Shown: positions 7,918 through 17,854 of the stretch, one piece after another
How positions within the stretch are numbered: the first letter of the stretch is position 1
How the letters are laid out: every line of letters begins with the position of its first letter
From: Mycoplana dimorpha
GTDB lineage: Bacteria; Pseudomonadota; Alphaproteobacteria; Rhizobiales; Rhizobiaceae
Reading direction: 5' to 3'
Length of the DNA stretch: 64,000 bases
NCBI RefSeq assembly: GCF_003046475.1
Contig: NZ_PZZZ01000002.1
Span: 1-64,000, forward strand
Notes under the pieces: model-generated
Seen by the model: the letters and a program-made list of their open reading frames with translations, nothing else
Told to the model about the DNA's origin: nothing
The model's database searches: none
Position numbers and translations under genes: made by a program

Positions 7918-10251
7918 CTATTCCACGTAGTACTTGGCGTACTGCTTGCGGAACTTTTCCGCGCCGCCCTGATCGGCAAAGGCGGGGAGTTCCTCCATGT
8001 CGGTCTTGTTGAGCACGACGCCGAGGATCTTTGAATTGATGTCGATCTCGGCATCCAGCATCTCCCTTACCAGCCGCGCCGGCGTCTTGCCCCACTCCAG
8101 GACAAGGATGAAGCCGTCGGCGTGCTGCGCGAATGCCTTCGAGTCGACCAATGGGCCGAGCGGGGCAAGATCGACGATCGTGTAGTCGAATGTCTTGCGC
8201 GCGTTCTCCATCAGCGTCGCCATCCCTGGCGCGGTGAAGATTTCGTTCGTGTAGTGGAAGCCCACATCGTTGCTGTCGGTGGCGATCGGCAGGACGGCCA
8301 GCCTGGTCTGCTGGTCGACCTTGACCGTGGAGGACCAGGAAACATCATCGAGCACGGCCTCGACCAGCCCGGCCTGGGGCACCGGCTTCAGCATGCGGCT
8401 GAGGCTCGGATTGCGCAGGTCGGCGTCGACCAGAAGCGTCCGTTTGCCGGCCGAGGCGAGCAGCAGCGCGAAATTGGCCGCAACGGTGGTCTTTCCCTCG
8501 CCCGGTGCGGCGGAAATGATGCCGATCACCCGGTTTGTCCGCCGCTGCAGCAGCACCTCGCAAGCGTGCTTGGCGTGGCGCAGCGTCTCGGCGAAGGCCG
8601 ATTTCGGCGCCTCGCGGACGATGCGGGTCATCTGCTCGAGCGGCATTGCGTCCTCGATTTCCCCGACCTCGCCGTCATCCACCTGCCGCGGCTTTAGAAT
8701 GTCGCGCAACGCGAAGCGCTTCTTCGGCTTGCCGCCGATCAGCGGCAGATAGCCGAGCGAACGATGCCGCAGCAGCGAGCGCACGTCGCTTTCGAGCCGC
8801 AGCCCGCGCTCTTGCATTTCCAGAACGAACGCCAGTGCCCCGCCCGCCATCATGCCAAGCACTGCCGAAAGCGCCAGCACCATCGTTTTCTTCGGGCTGG
8901 AGGGCGCGACCGGCACGCCCGCCTCGGAGATCACGCGCGCCTTGGCGATCGGGAAGGAGCGTTGCTGGGACGCCTGCTCGTAGCGGTTAAGATAGGATTC
9001 GTAGACGGCCTTGATGGCCGTGGCCTTCTGCTCCAGCTCGCGCAGCTTGACCTGCGCCTCGTTGGCGTCGGAATTTTTGCCCGCCACAGTGTCGATGCTG
9101 TCGCGCAGCGAGGTCTCGCGCGAACGGGCGACCTCGTACTCGTTGCGGAAGGTCGCGGTCATCTGCTGCAACTCGCGGAAGATCTGTTGGGCGAGGTCCT
9201 GCTGCTCTGTCCGCAGCGCCACGGCCTGCGGATGATCGGCGCCAAAATCCTTCGTCACCTCCTGCTCGCGCTTGCTGACGGCGGCATGGCGCGTGCGCAG
9301 GGCCTGGATGGCGGAGTTGTCGATCTCCTTGGTGGCCATGGCCGAATTGCGGACCGCCCCCTCCGGGCCCTGATCGACGATCGACTTCAACTGCTCGTAA
9401 CGCGCCGATGCGCTGGCGGCGTCCGCCTGGGCGATGATCAGCTGGCTGTTGAGATCGGCGAGTTGCTGTTCCGACATCAGCGCACCGCGTGTCGAAGTCA
9501 GCTTGTTCTCGCGCTTGTAGGTTTCTACCTCCATGGCGGCCGCCTGGGTGCGCTTGCCGAGTTCGTCGAGCCGCTCCTGCAGCCAGACGGAGGCGCGCTC
9601 GGAGGCTTCAAGGTTCGCGCTCAACTGGTCGGAGAGGTAGGCGTCCGCATAGGTGCGGGCGACCAGCGCCGACAGCTGTGGATCGGGGGAGGTGAAGGCG
9701 ACCGACAGGACCGAGCTTCGGCCGACCCGCTCGACCCTAAGCGATTGCTGCAGCTTCGCCGCCGCCTTGTGCCGCTTGGCGTTTGCAGCCGCCTGCTCAG
9801 AAACGGGATCCCCTCCGGAGAAGATGCCGGCAACCGCCTTTACCCAGTCCTTGATGGTCGCGACCGGCGAGCGAGGCGGATCGACCAGGTCAGCTTCGCC
9901 GGAAAGGTCCGCCTGGTCGACGACGCGCAGCGCCAGCTTTGTGGATTTGAGCAGTTCCACCGTGCTGGCGATGCGCGTATCCAGTTGCTGGGCGTTCTGC
10001 GGGGAGGCGTTCTCCTCCTCGGCATAGCGGGACAGGCTGTCATCGAGCAGGATCTGCGTCATCGACGTGTAGAGCGGCGTGGCGATGCCGAGATAGCCGA
10101 TGCCGCCGACGACGAAGATGCCCGTGCAGACCGCGATCGTCCTCAAGCGCCGCTGCGCTGCAGACAGCAGCCGGTCGATGTCGATAAAGGAATCGGAGCT
10201 TTCGGCCTGTCGCGGCAACGGTCTGGTCAACGGTAGACTTCTCTGGTTCAT
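7918..10251 (-). CDS. exoP: Polysaccharide co-polymerase / tyrosine autokinase ExoP
   Basis: A 777-aa inner-membrane protein that controls chain length and export of succinoglycan. The N-terminal Wzz domain has a first membrane helix near residues 35-57 and a long periplasmic coiled coil (about 200-440). A second helix at about 455-480 precedes a cytoplasmic bacterial tyrosine kinase domain. Walker A SAAPGEGKTT is near 575-585, Walker A' LLVDADLRNP follows, and Walker B is IVDLAPLG. The C-terminus ends in a tyrosine cluster (QYAKYYVE), the autophosphorylation site of BY-kinases. ATG 10251 has GAGG 5 nt upstream. It is the last gene of the exoH-K-L-A-M-O-N-P run. Confidence 0.93.
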   Translation of the reverse strand: MNQRSLPLTRPLPRQAESSDSFIDIDRLLSAAQRRLRTIAVCTGIFVVGGIGYLGIATPLYTSMTQILLDDSLSRYAEEENASPQNAQQLDTRIASTVELLKSTKLALRVVDQADLSGEADLVDPPRSPVATIKDWVKAVAGIFSGGDPVSEQAAANAKRHKAAAKLQQSLRVERVGRSSVLSVAFTSPDPQLSALVARTYADAYLSDQLSANLEASERASVWLQERLDELGKRTQAAAMEVETYKRENKLTSTRGALMSEQQLADLNSQLIIAQADAASASARYEQLKSIVDQGPEGAVRNSAMATKEIDNSAIQALRTRHAAVSKREQEVTKDFGADHPQAVALRTEQQDLAQQIFRELQQMTATFRNEYEVARSRETSLRDSIDTVAGKNSDANEAQVKLRELEQKATAIKAVYESYLNRYEQASQQRSFPIAKARVISEAGVPVAPSSPKKTMVLALSAVLGMMAGGALAFVLEMQERGLRLESDVRSLLRHRSLGYLPLIGGKPKKRFALRDILKPRQVDDGEVGEIEDAMPLEQMTRIVREAPKSAFAETLRHAKHACEVLLQRRTNRVIGIISAAPGEGKTTVAANFALLLASAGKRTLLVDADLRNPSLSRMLKPVPQAGLVEAVLDDVSWSSTVKVDQQTRLAVLPIATDSNDVGFHYTNEIFTAPGMATLMENARKTFDYTIVDLAPLGPLVDSKAFAQHADGFILVLEWGKTPARLVREMLDAEIDINSKILGVVLNKTDMEELPAFADQGGAEKFRKQYAKYYVE

Positions 10252-10326
10252 GACAACCTCGCTTTCCCGGATCGGGAAACCCGCCCCGGCGCGGGCCGGG
10301 ACAGGTCGATAATCGGTTTGGCGTGC

Positions 10327-11232
10327 TTATGCCGCCTGTATGCGGCCTTGATGAGACAAGACCATGTCCCTAACGGACTCGAATACCGGCCCGCCGATGT
10401 CGTCCCGGCCGAGGGCGAGGGCGACGTTGGCTTCGATGAAGCCCTGCTTGGAGCCGCAGTCGAAGGTGCGCCCCTCATAGGGATGGGCGTGGAACGGCCG
10501 GCCCTTCGAGAGCCGCAGCATGCCGTCGGTCAGCTGGATCTCGTTGCCGGCGCCGCGCGGCTGGCGGGCGAGGATATCGAAAATCTCCGGCTGCAGGATG
10601 TAGCGGCCGTTCAGGTAGAAGTTCGACGGCGCGTCCTGGGGCTTCGGCTTCTCCACCATTTCCGTGACGGCGAAACCGTGCGCTACCGTGTCACCCCTGC
10701 CGACGATGCCGTATTTCGACGTCTCGGAAGGCGCACACTGCTCGACGCCGACGACGTTTCCGCCGACCGAAGAATAGAGGTCCATCAGGCCGGCCATGCA
10801 GCCGCGGGGACCGTGGCAAACCATGTCGGGGAGCAGCAGCGCGAACGGCTCGTCGCCGATCAGTTCGCGCGCACACCAGACGGCGTGGCCCAGGCCGAGC
10901 GGTGCCTGCTGGCGGGTGAAGCTGACCGAGCCGGGTGCCGGCAGCATCGCTTCCAGTTCGCAGACCTGGGCATCCTTGCCGGAGCGCGACAAGGTGGAGA
11001 TCAGTTCCGGCGCGTCGTCGAAGTGATCCTGGATCGCCTGCTTGTTGCGGCCGGTGACGAAGACGATGTGCTCGATGCCGGCCTCGCGGGCCTCGTCGAG
11101 CGCATATTGCACCACCGGACGGTCCACGATCGTCAGCATCTCCTTTGGCATGGCCTTGGTGGCGGGCAGGAAACGGGTCCCGTTCCCTGCGACCGGAATC
11201 ACGGCTTTGCGCACGGGTCTGAATACTTCCAC
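10327..11232 (-). CDS. exoN: UTP--glucose-1-phosphate uridylyltransferase ExoN
   Basis: A 301-aa cytoplasmic enzyme that makes UDP-glucose, the glucosyl donor for succinoglycan. The nucleotide-binding signature [18 protein letters not shown] is at about residues 16-33; [17 protein letters not shown] and the FVEKPKP-like [11 protein letters not shown] segment are typical of GalU/ExoN. Start GTG 11232 follows AAAGGA by 7 nt, only 4 nt after the exoO stop. Within the exo cluster this is the exoN position. Confidence 0.93.
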   Translation of the reverse strand: MEVFRPVRKAVIPVAGNGTRFLPATKAMPKEMLTIVDRPVVQYALDEAREAGIEHIVFVTGRNKQAIQDHFDDAPELISTLSRSGKDAQVCELEAMLPAPGSVSFTRQQAPLGLGHAVWCARELIGDEPFALLLPDMVCHGPRGCMAGLMDLYSSVGGNVVGVEQCAPSETSKYGIVGRGDTVAHGFAVTEMVEKPKPQDAPSNFYLNGRYILQPEIFDILARQPRGAGNEIQLTDGMLRLSKGRPFHAHPYEGRTFDCGSKQGFIEANVALALGRDDIGGPVFESVRDMVLSHQGRIQAA

Positions 11233-11236
11233 GGCG

Positions 11237-12247
11237 TTATCCTTTGCTGCTATGTGGGCCCCTGCCCGAAATGGTTGATCCCGCCGCGCTCGCGCCGGCT
11301 CTCCTTGCCGCCCGACCGCCCCGCACGAGGCGGCGCAGGCGAGCTGCGATCGGCATGCGCAGATGCCGCAGCGCCGCCGGATCGGCGATTGCCGTGCGAA
11401 GCGCGCGGGCGAGCGCGCCGTTCTTCAGGTGCTCGACGAGGCTCAGGAAGGAATAGGCCTCGTTCAGGCTTCGGGTCCGCCGGCGCTGCGCGGCTGTTGC
11501 GGCCGGACCAAGGCTGTGATCGACGACGAAGCGCTGGTCGGACAGGATCATCGCCTCGACGTGGTGCTTCCGAAGTACCCGGGAAATGGAACCTTCCCGG
11601 ACATGATAGACGTAGCCGGCCACCGGCTCGACGACGCATCGGCCGCCCCGTGCCAGCGCCGAGGCGAGCAGGATGTAGTCCTCACCGATCGAGAGCGACT
11701 GGTCGAAGCGTAAGCCATGTTCGACGAGGAAACTGCGCGCGAAGACGGGCTTCATGTAGCCGAAATTGTGCTCGCTGCGGAACAGGACGTTCGAGGCGAT
11801 GAAGGCCGGCAGCGTCAATAGCGTCTGGCGCTCCAGTTCCGCCTCCGCGAACATCCGGGTTCGCGAACCGTCGGCAGCGACAACCTCGAGATTGTCGACG
11901 GCGATCTGGGCACCGGCCCTGGTAGCGCGCGCGATCAGCCGGGCCAGACGGTCGGGCTCGACAGTATCGTCGGAATCGAGGATGGCGACCCAATGCCCGC
12001 GTGCGATCTCCAGACCGGCGTTGCGAGCGCCGCCGGGGCCGCTGTTGCGCGGCAGCGCGACCAGGCGGACGCGCGGATCCGCTATGGCTGCGACGACCTC
12101 GCGGGTATCGTCGGTGGAGGCGTCGTCGACGACTACGACCTCGACGGCGACGCCTTTCTGCGCCAGTGCGCTGTCGATCGCGCGCACGACCGTTCCGGCG
12201 GAATTGTAGGCGGCGATCACGAATGTGACGTCGGGTATGTCGGTCAT
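11237..12247 (-). CDS. exoO: Succinoglycan glucosyltransferase ExoO (GT family 2)
   Basis: A 336-aa GT-A fold glycosyltransferase. The N-terminus [18 protein letters not shown] leads to the nucleotide-binding [11 protein letters not shown] and the metal-binding LDSDD motif at about residues 92-96. In the Sinorhizobium pathway ExoO adds the fifth sugar of the lipid-linked repeat. The frame is open far upstream, but the protein begins at ATG 12247, which overlaps the exoM stop as ATGA, a sign of translational coupling. Cytoplasmic face of the inner membrane. Confidence 0.9.
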   Translation of the reverse strand: MTDIPDVTFVIAAYNSAGTVVRAIDSALAQKGVAVEVVVVDDASTDDTREVVAAIADPRVRLVALPRNSGPGGARNAGLEIARGHWVAILDSDDTVEPDRLARLIARATRAGAQIAVDNLEVVAADGSRTRMFAEAELERQTLLTLPAFIASNVLFRSEHNFGYMKPVFARSFLVEHGLRFDQSLSIGEDYILLASALARGGRCVVEPVAGYVYHVREGSISRVLRKHHVEAMILSDQRFVVDHSLGPAATAAQRRRTRSLNEAYSFLSLVEHLKNGALARALRTAIADPAALRHLRMPIAARLRRLVRGGRAARRAGASAAGSTISGRGPHSSKG

Positions 12248-13185
12248 CGGGTGCTGGCCTCCGGCAGACCGTATTGCTCTATCTCGCGAACCCCCATGAG
12301 ACCGCTGACGACGCCGGCGTGCATGATCGCGCGCAGGCCGTAGCCGTAGCGGCGCGCGGGGGCGAAGATCGTCACGACGGAAGCCGCGGCGCAGAAAAGC
12401 ACCTTGGCGGCTGCAAGGCCCACCTGCGCCGGGCGTCCCCGGCCTTCCGCCTGCTGAGCGAGGAGGCGGCCATGGGTCTGGCCCATGCGGAAGCGGCGCT
12501 TGGCAAGCCAGCCGAGCGTGGCGCGGCCGGCAATCACCGGTTCGTATACCCAAGCGTCGGGAGCAAAGGCGATGCGGGCGCCGCCGCGTTTCGCCAGCGC
12601 AAAGAACTCCGTGTCCTCACCGCCGGTCTTTCCGAGCGCGAGGCTGAAGCGTCGGCCGGCAAGCCCACTCGCCGTCAGCCGCAGCAGGACGTTGCAGGTA
12701 TAGCCGGTGCGAATCTCGCCGCGGACCCAGACCGGGCGGGTCGAGTGAAAATCGGCCTGCCGCATCCACTCCGGGGCAGGGTCGCCATACTTCGCCTTGA
12801 CGGGGCCGAGCACCACGTCCGCATCGCTCGCTTTCATCTGCTCCATCAGGCGAAGCAACCAGTCCGGCGCGGCCGTCTCGTCGTCGTCGATGAAGGCGAG
12901 GAACTCGCCGCGGCTGTGGTCCAGGCAGGCATTGCGCGCGATCGAGATGTTCGACGCCGGGCAATGCACATAGTCGATCCCGAACGGCATCTCCGGGCGC
13001 AGTCTCTCGACCAGCGCCTCGGCGCTCGGCGTGATGTCGTTGTCGGCCACGATGATCCGCACGGAGCAGTCGTCGGGCACATCGAGCAGGGCGAGCGAGC
13101 GCAGCGTTTGCTCCAGATGCGGACGCCGGAAGGTGCAGACGGCGATGTCGACGCAGCAGAAGGGCAGGGCGGTCGTCGGGGTCAT
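12244..13185 (-). CDS. exoM: Succinoglycan glucosyltransferase ExoM (GT family 2)
   Basis: A 313-aa family 2 transferase. VDIAVCTFRRPHLEQTL is the family start, VADND the sugar-nucleotide loop, and FIDDDE near residue 105 the DXD-type site. The region GGEDTEFF in the middle carries the conserved ED of the acceptor site. A hydrophobic stretch near 255-275 suggests peripheral membrane contact. ExoM adds the fourth sugar in Sinorhizobium. It overlaps exoA upstream and exoO downstream by 4 nt each. Confidence 0.92.
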   Translation of the reverse strand: MTPTTALPFCCVDIAVCTFRRPHLEQTLRSLALLDVPDDCSVRIIVADNDITPSAEALVERLRPEMPFGIDYVHCPASNISIARNACLDHSRGEFLAFIDDDETAAPDWLLRLMEQMKASDADVVLGPVKAKYGDPAPEWMRQADFHSTRPVWVRGEIRTGYTCNVLLRLTASGLAGRRFSLALGKTGGEDTEFFALAKRGGARIAFAPDAWVYEPVIAGRATLGWLAKRRFRMGQTHGRLLAQQAEGRGRPAQVGLAAAKVLFCAAASVVTIFAPARRYGYGLRAIMHAGVVSGLMGVREIEQYGLPEASTR

Positions 13186-14207
13186 GGCGCCACCTGCGCG
13201 CCGGTTCCGTAGACCGGCGCCTGCCTGCGGCGACGATCCAGAAGTTCGCGCCAGAAACCCGCCGACCAGGCGAAATGCATCACCATGGCCGAAACTGCGG
13301 CAAGCGGGCCATAGGGATTGCGTTGGCCAACGGCCATCCACACGCCATAGCCAAGGCATGCGGCCACCCAGAGGCCGGCGGGCAGGACTGCGGCCCAGTT
13401 GATGAAGGCAAGCAGCGCACCCGCCGTCACCGGTACCACCGAAAGCGGTATCATCTGGCGCAGGCTCGGCCGGGTGCGATGCTTCAGCACGTTGCGGGCC
13501 CGGCCGCGGCCGTAGGCAAAATACTGCCTGAAGAGCGGGCCGACGCTGGCGCGCGGATAATAGACCATGCTCGTCTTGTCGGTCATCCAGATCCGGTAGC
13601 CGGCAGCGTTCAGGCGGAAGTCGAGCTCGGCATCCTCATTGTGGGTGAAGGTCTCGTCGTAACCGCCGACCGCCTGGAATGCGGCGATCCGCATCAGGGC
13701 GTGATGGCCATGGTCGGTCCAGTGGCTGGCAGCGCCAAGGCGATGGCGAGCGCCGCCGTTGCCGAGCTTGGAGTTCTGGGCGACGGCGGTCGCCTTCTGG
13801 AAGGCGCCGAACCCGACCGTCTGCATGGCGACGACGACAGAGTCGGCGCCCGTCGCCGTGGCCTCGTCGACCAGCTGCTGGCAATAATCGTCCGGATAGT
13901 CGCCATGGGCGTCGATCCGGATCAGGTAGTCGTGCTGCGCCCCGAAGGTGGCGACGGCGAGGTTCACCGCCGCGCTCTGGATGCGCTTCGGATTGTCCAG
14001 CAGCACGACCTGCGGCTTTTTAGCCGCGATGTGGCGGACGATATCCCGCGTCCCGTCGGTACTGCCGCCATCCACGACGACGAGCGTCGCCTCGAGGGCT
14101 TGCAGCGCGCCGCCGAGCCTGTCGATCAGCGGGCCGATATGAGCGGCCTCGTTAAGGCAGGGGATGACGATCAGGCAGCGCACGGAGTTGAGGGTTTCGT
14201 CAGTCAT
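13182..14207 (-). CDS. exoA: Succinoglycan glucosyltransferase ExoA (GT family 2)
   Basis: A 341-aa membrane-associated family 2 transferase. CLIVIPCLNEAAHIGPLID, VVVDGGSTDGT and RIDAHGDYP are the successive conserved blocks; hydrophobic segments near residues 255-310 (for example LLAFINWAAVLPAGLWVAAC) are C-terminal membrane helices as in the known ExoA. It adds the first glucose after the galactose laid down by ExoY. The start ATG 14207 overlaps the exoL stop by 8 nt, so the genes are coupled. Confidence 0.92.
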   Translation of the reverse strand: MTDETLNSVRCLIVIPCLNEAAHIGPLIDRLGGALQALEATLVVVDGGSTDGTRDIVRHIAAKKPQVVLLDNPKRIQSAAVNLAVATFGAQHDYLIRIDAHGDYPDDYCQQLVDEATATGADSVVVAMQTVGFGAFQKATAVAQNSKLGNGGARHRLGAASHWTDHGHHALMRIAAFQAVGGYDETFTHNEDAELDFRLNAAGYRIWMTDKTSMVYYPRASVGPLFRQYFAYGRGRARNVLKHRTRPSLRQMIPLSVVPVTAGALLAFINWAAVLPAGLWVAACLGYGVWMAVGQRNPYGPLAAVSAMVMHFAWSAGFWRELLDRRRRQAPVYGTGAQVAP

Positions 14208-15408
14208 TCAGGTCCGCCTCCATGGCTGTGGTCTGCGCCGGCGTCCGAAGACGACGGGTCGGTCGCGGTGCGCCGGCCACTTGCGTCAGCCGACGCACCA
14301 GCGCCTCGCAGTCGCGGCGCCCGGCGGCCCATGGTCCGGTTCCCTGCCCGGCGATGCGTGCGAAACGCTCGAGGTAGTCTTCCTGATCGATTGTCGAGAA
14401 GAGCTCGACCAAGTTGTCGACGGTGGCATCCGCAAGAACCAGCCCGATGTCCCTGCCGGCGATGTAGCGGGCGGTTTCGGTTCCGGAGATAGCGATCGGC
14501 ACGGTGCCGTAGCGGCAGCCCTCGTAGAGGCGGTTCGGCAGCAGCCAGGCCGAGTTCAGGCCTTCCTCGTAGAAGTCGATCGCCCAGCAGAACTGGACCT
14601 CGTCGTAGATCTCGGCGAGGTCTTCCGGATTGCGATAGGCGCCACGGAAGGTCATGAACGGCTCGCCGCGCATGAAGGTGTCGAAGTCCTTCAGCTCCGC
14701 ATAGGCCGGCCGGCCGCGGATCACGACCTCGACCTGTCCTTCCATCGCCCGGGAGAAGCGCGACAGCAGGTCCAGCGACTTGCGGCAGCGCAGCGCCCCG
14801 AACCAGCCGATCCGCCAGGGTTCACCCGCCTCCGGGCAGCGCGGCTGCGGCGCCGAAGGACGATCGTCGTGCAGTTCCAGGACCTTGTTCTCGAGCAGCA
14901 GGATCGGCGCGTCGATGCCGGAGAGCGGCCGGAAGTAGTTTTCGATGAAAGCGGGCGAACTCGTGACTAGCAGCCGCGCGGTCCGCCCGAGCCCTGCTTC
15001 GGCGGCTCTCATTACCCGGCCCAGCCAGTCGCTGCGCAGGAGCAGGCGATGGATGTCCAGGCATTCGTAGACGATCGGCACGTCGCCGCCCATGACGGCC
15101 ACGGCCCGGCGGGCGATGGCAAGCATTTCTAGGTTGCGCGCGATGATGAGGTCGGGTCGTTCCACGCCCTTCAGAGACTGGCGCAGCCTGTAGCAGGCCT
15201 TGGCGACCGCTCCGGCGCGCTGCAGGAAGCGGGCATCCTCGGTCGTGCCGAGATCAATCGGCGCCACGTCGTTGATCGCAGCACCCGACTTCCCGCCGCG
15301 CCGAAAGCCGGCAAGCGTAACGCTTGCATTGCCCGCCTGCAGGCCGAGCACCCGGCGCCGGACCGCGGGGTCGGCAAGGTCGTGCGCCAGATAGAGAATT
15401 CGCAGCAT
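14200..15408 (-). CDS. exoL: Succinoglycan glycosyltransferase ExoL
   Basis: A 402-aa GT-B-like transferase; its own N-terminus is MLRILYLAHDLADPAVRRR. Blocks recalled from ExoL proteins include IVYECLDIHRLLL (about 125-137), the GWFGALRCRKSLDLL sugar-nucleotide region (about 220-235) and YEEGLNSAWLLPNRLYEG (about 300-318). ExoL adds the third sugar. The open frame extends 47 codons further upstream but that part is unlike the family, so ATG 15408 is chosen. It lies between exoK and exoA. Confidence 0.9.
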   Translation of the reverse strand: MLRILYLAHDLADPAVRRRVLGLQAGNASVTLAGFRRGGKSGAAINDVAPIDLGTTEDARFLQRAGAVAKACYRLRQSLKGVERPDLIIARNLEMLAIARRAVAVMGGDVPIVYECLDIHRLLLRSDWLGRVMRAAEAGLGRTARLLVTSSPAFIENYFRPLSGIDAPILLLENKVLELHDDRPSAPQPRCPEAGEPWRIGWFGALRCRKSLDLLSRFSRAMEGQVEVVIRGRPAYAELKDFDTFMRGEPFMTFRGAYRNPEDLAEIYDEVQFCWAIDFYEEGLNSAWLLPNRLYEGCRYGTVPIAISGTETARYIAGRDIGLVLADATVDNLVELFSTIDQEDYLERFARIAGQGTGPWAAGRRDCEALVRRLTQVAGAPRPTRRLRTPAQTTAMEADLND

Positions 15409-15509
15409 CGGGGTTCCGTCTTCTGGCCCGAACGGGCCGGGCTGGTTGCGTGTAAAATCCCGGCTGGCGCGGCGTGCGCCTGCCGGGATCGACGATGGTG
15501 GGGTAGTGC

Positions 15510-16289
15510 TCAGTTCAGCGTGCACGCCACGGATTCGGAGAACTGGCACTTGTCACCGGGCGCAGTGAAAGCGATCCGGTCAATCTGCATGCTGGTCGGG
15601 GCGGTGTAGGAGAACGCGCCCATCCAGTTGCTCAGCGTGTCGGTGCCCCAGAGGCTGACAAAAATCTTCTGGGCGTTGACGGGGAGTTTCGTCGCGTCCG
15701 TCACCTCATGCACCAGTCGCCCGTTGACGTAGTAGCGCAGGCGCTCCTTTTCCCAGACGAAGGCATAGTCGTTGAAGCCGCGGTTGGCGCCGCCGGGCAC
15801 GTCCGCCAGCGCCTCGTTGCCGCCCTTGCCGGAGACATACTGGTTGAGCTGCACCTTGGCCGGGTTCTTGCCGAGAACCTCGAAATCGATCTCGTCATGG
15901 GGCTTCTTGTCGGCCGGGCCGATATAGGTGAAGAAGGCCGAATTGAGCCCGGAGCCATCGGCTGTCTTCATCCGGACCTCGTAGGTGCCGTAACCGAAGC
16001 GCTTGCGCGTCTGGATCTCGCCGCAGGTGAAGTCCCGCTCGCCGAGCTTGCGCTTCTCGAAGGTGAGCGATAACACGCCATCCTTGACTTGCACCTGGTC
16101 CTTCGACCAGGTGCAGTTCTGGTGCGCGCCGTTGTTCCAGCCGTCGGAGACGTACCAGACCGATGTGTCGAGCCTATCGAAGTTTTCCACGAAGGAGGCG
16201 CCGGTCGCGCCTTCCTGAGCGAAGGCGGGGACGGAGAAGGTTGCCGCAAGGATCGCCGCAAGAGCGGGTTGGATGGTTCGTTTGATCAT
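15510..16289 (-). CDS. exoK: Secreted endo-beta-1,3-1,4-glycanase ExoK (GH16)
   Basis: A 259-aa glycoside hydrolase of family 16 that trims nascent succinoglycan outside the cell. A Sec signal peptide is visible: basic MIKRTI, hydrophobic core, and AFA-QE cleavage near residue 24. The catalytic motif HDEIDFEVLG has Glu133 (nucleophile), Asp135 and Glu137 (acid/base). The family ends with the WMGAFSY-type strand and two cysteines. ATG 16289 is preferred; a GTG 12 nt upstream has no spacing to the AAAGG box. It starts 15 nt after exoH. Confidence 0.92.
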   Translation of the reverse strand: MIKRTIQPALAAILAATFSVPAFAQEGATGASFVENFDRLDTSVWYVSDGWNNGAHQNCTWSKDQVQVKDGVLSLTFEKRKLGERDFTCGEIQTRKRFGYGTYEVRMKTADGSGLNSAFFTYIGPADKKPHDEIDFEVLGKNPAKVQLNQYVSGKGGNEALADVPGGANRGFNDYAFVWEKERLRYYVNGRLVHEVTDATKLPVNAQKIFVSLWGTDTLSNWMGAFSYTAPTSMQIDRIAFTAPGDKCQFSESVACTLN

Positions 16290-16304
16290 GGCCGATAACA
16301 CCTT

Positions 16305-17435
16305 TCAGCGTTGCGAGCTCGCCGAGCAGCCTGCGGGCTGCGCGGAAGGGACCGCGCCACTGGCGGGCGATCCCATTGCGTTGCCGCGCCTGGCGCGGTT
16401 GCCCGTCAGGAGCGCGTGCAGGGTGGGGAGCCCTTGCCGCACCAGGGCGTGGGAGGGGATGAGGATCGCGAACGCCAGCAGCGGCGCTGCGAAATAGAAC
16501 AGCGGGTAGTTCTCTGTGCCGAGCCGGTTCCACGCCATCCAGAGCGCGACCAGCAGCGGATAGTGGGCGCAGAAGATCCAGAAGCTGAGACCGCCACCGG
16601 TTGCCAACCGTCCGCCGAGGCGGGTTTGTACGAGAAATGCGGAGAGTGCCCAGGCACCGACAATGCCGGAAAGCGCCGTCGCCGAGCGCAGCGCGTCCAG
16701 CCACACCGGGAATTCAGGCCCGGTGACGTAGAGGCCGACGGACAGCAGCAGCGCAGCCGAAAGGACCGCGAGCACGATGGCGCCCGCATGCCGGTCCACG
16801 GCCTTGAGATCGATCCGGTGCAGCGCAACGGCAATTCCGACCCCGAAGCCGAAGAGGATCGACTTCTTCAGGAAAAGGCCGTTCGGCACCGGCAGAACGG
16901 CATAGGCGAGGAATGCCAGCAGGGTGGCGCGGGGATGGTGCATCAGAAGATAGCCCAGCACCGGCGACAGGAGCAGGCATAGCAGTAGATCGCGCAGGAA
17001 ATAGAGCGGCAGGTTAATTGGCCAGCCTTCGGCGGCAAAGGCCAGGGTCGCCACCTCCCGCGGCGTGGCCCCGACGACGTCGGGCAGATACCCGGCGCCG
17101 ATGCCGTTCTTCTGGGCGAGCCAGACGAGCACGAGGAAAGCGCCGTTCCAGAGCAGGAAGGGCACGAGAACCGTCCTTGCCTTCGAGCGAAGCATCGTGC
17201 CGTAGCTGAAGCCGTCCAGTCCGCGCCGGAACAGGAGATATCCGGAGATCGCGCTGAGGCAGGGAACGCCGACCCGGAACAGGCTGTCGCCGAGGAACAC
17301 GCGCACCCAGTCGATCAGCCCGTTCGCACCCGTGAACGGGCTATTTGCCGGATCGTAGGGCACGTGCACGAAAACGATCCCCGAGATCAGCAGTATGCGC
17401 ATCAGGTTGATTCGCGACGACACGTTCGCGTTCAT
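16305..17435 (-). CDS. exoH: Succinoglycan O-succinyltransferase ExoH (acyltransferase 3 family)
   Basis: A 376-aa polytopic acyltransferase 3 family membrane protein that puts the succinyl group on the repeat unit. The N-terminus SSRINLMRILLISGIVFVHVPYDP is the characteristic ExoH start with the catalytic-type histidine (FVHVPYD). Many hydrophobic segments follow to the C-terminus. ATG 17435 is chosen; the frame is open 101 codons upstream with non-family sequence. First gene of the H-K-L-A-M-O-N-P operon; its promoter lies in the gap to exoT. Confidence 0.92.
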   Translation of the reverse strand: MNANVSSRINLMRILLISGIVFVHVPYDPANSPFTGANGLIDWVRVFLGDSLFRVGVPCLSAISGYLLFRRGLDGFSYGTMLRSKARTVLVPFLLWNGAFLVLVWLAQKNGIGAGYLPDVVGATPREVATLAFAAEGWPINLPLYFLRDLLLCLLLSPVLGYLLMHHPRATLLAFLAYAVLPVPNGLFLKKSILFGFGVGIAVALHRIDLKAVDRHAGAIVLAVLSAALLLSVGLYVTGPEFPVWLDALRSATALSGIVGAWALSAFLVQTRLGGRLATGGGLSFWIFCAHYPLLVALWMAWNRLGTENYPLFYFAAPLLAFAILIPSHALVRQGLPTLHALLTGNRARRGNAMGSPASGAVPSAQPAGCSASSQR

Positions 17436-17854
17436 TTCCACGATGTCAGCCACCTCTATCTGGGCCGTTGCCACAGCCGGTTCAAACAGAGCGGACCGGT
17501 ACCGCTTTCCTACGAAGCGACGCCAAGTCCGCCGAGAAAGGGTAGGTCGCATCGGGCAGGAAAATATGGCAGTGCAGCAAAAAACGATTCGCATGGGGTT
17601 GCAGGGCGGCGTCGATCGGCGGTGAAATCCCGGTCTGCTGACCTCGATCCGTCCGCCGTCTGTCCGGAAAACGGCCGAAGGCACAGGGTTTTGCAGAATC
17701 CGCTTATAGAAGCGCAGGCAGGCAACGGCAGATTGCATTGAAAGCCGCGAATTTATTGGAGAATTTGCCGAAACTTGCGATTTGGCAGTTCAATCGCGCG
17801 GCGAGAACGGCGGAATATGGCGGACCTGTGGCAGCCGGACCGCGGTCTGCCGGC
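17436..17854. other. exoH-exoT intergenic gap (place of exoI in Sinorhizobium)
   Basis: About 420 bp with no supported gene between the start of exoH and the end of exoT. In the Sinorhizobium cluster, as I recall it, exoI lies here; nothing resembling a nuclease-like ExoI is readable. The left part must carry the promoter of the long exoH-exoP operon. Composition is somewhat less GC-rich than the flanking genes near 17700-17800. Confidence 0.5.

Noticed and set aside
7649-7930. 93-codon plus-strand frame in the PLD-exoP gap
   Set aside because: No ribosome site, no recognisable pattern, and it overlaps the exoP end.
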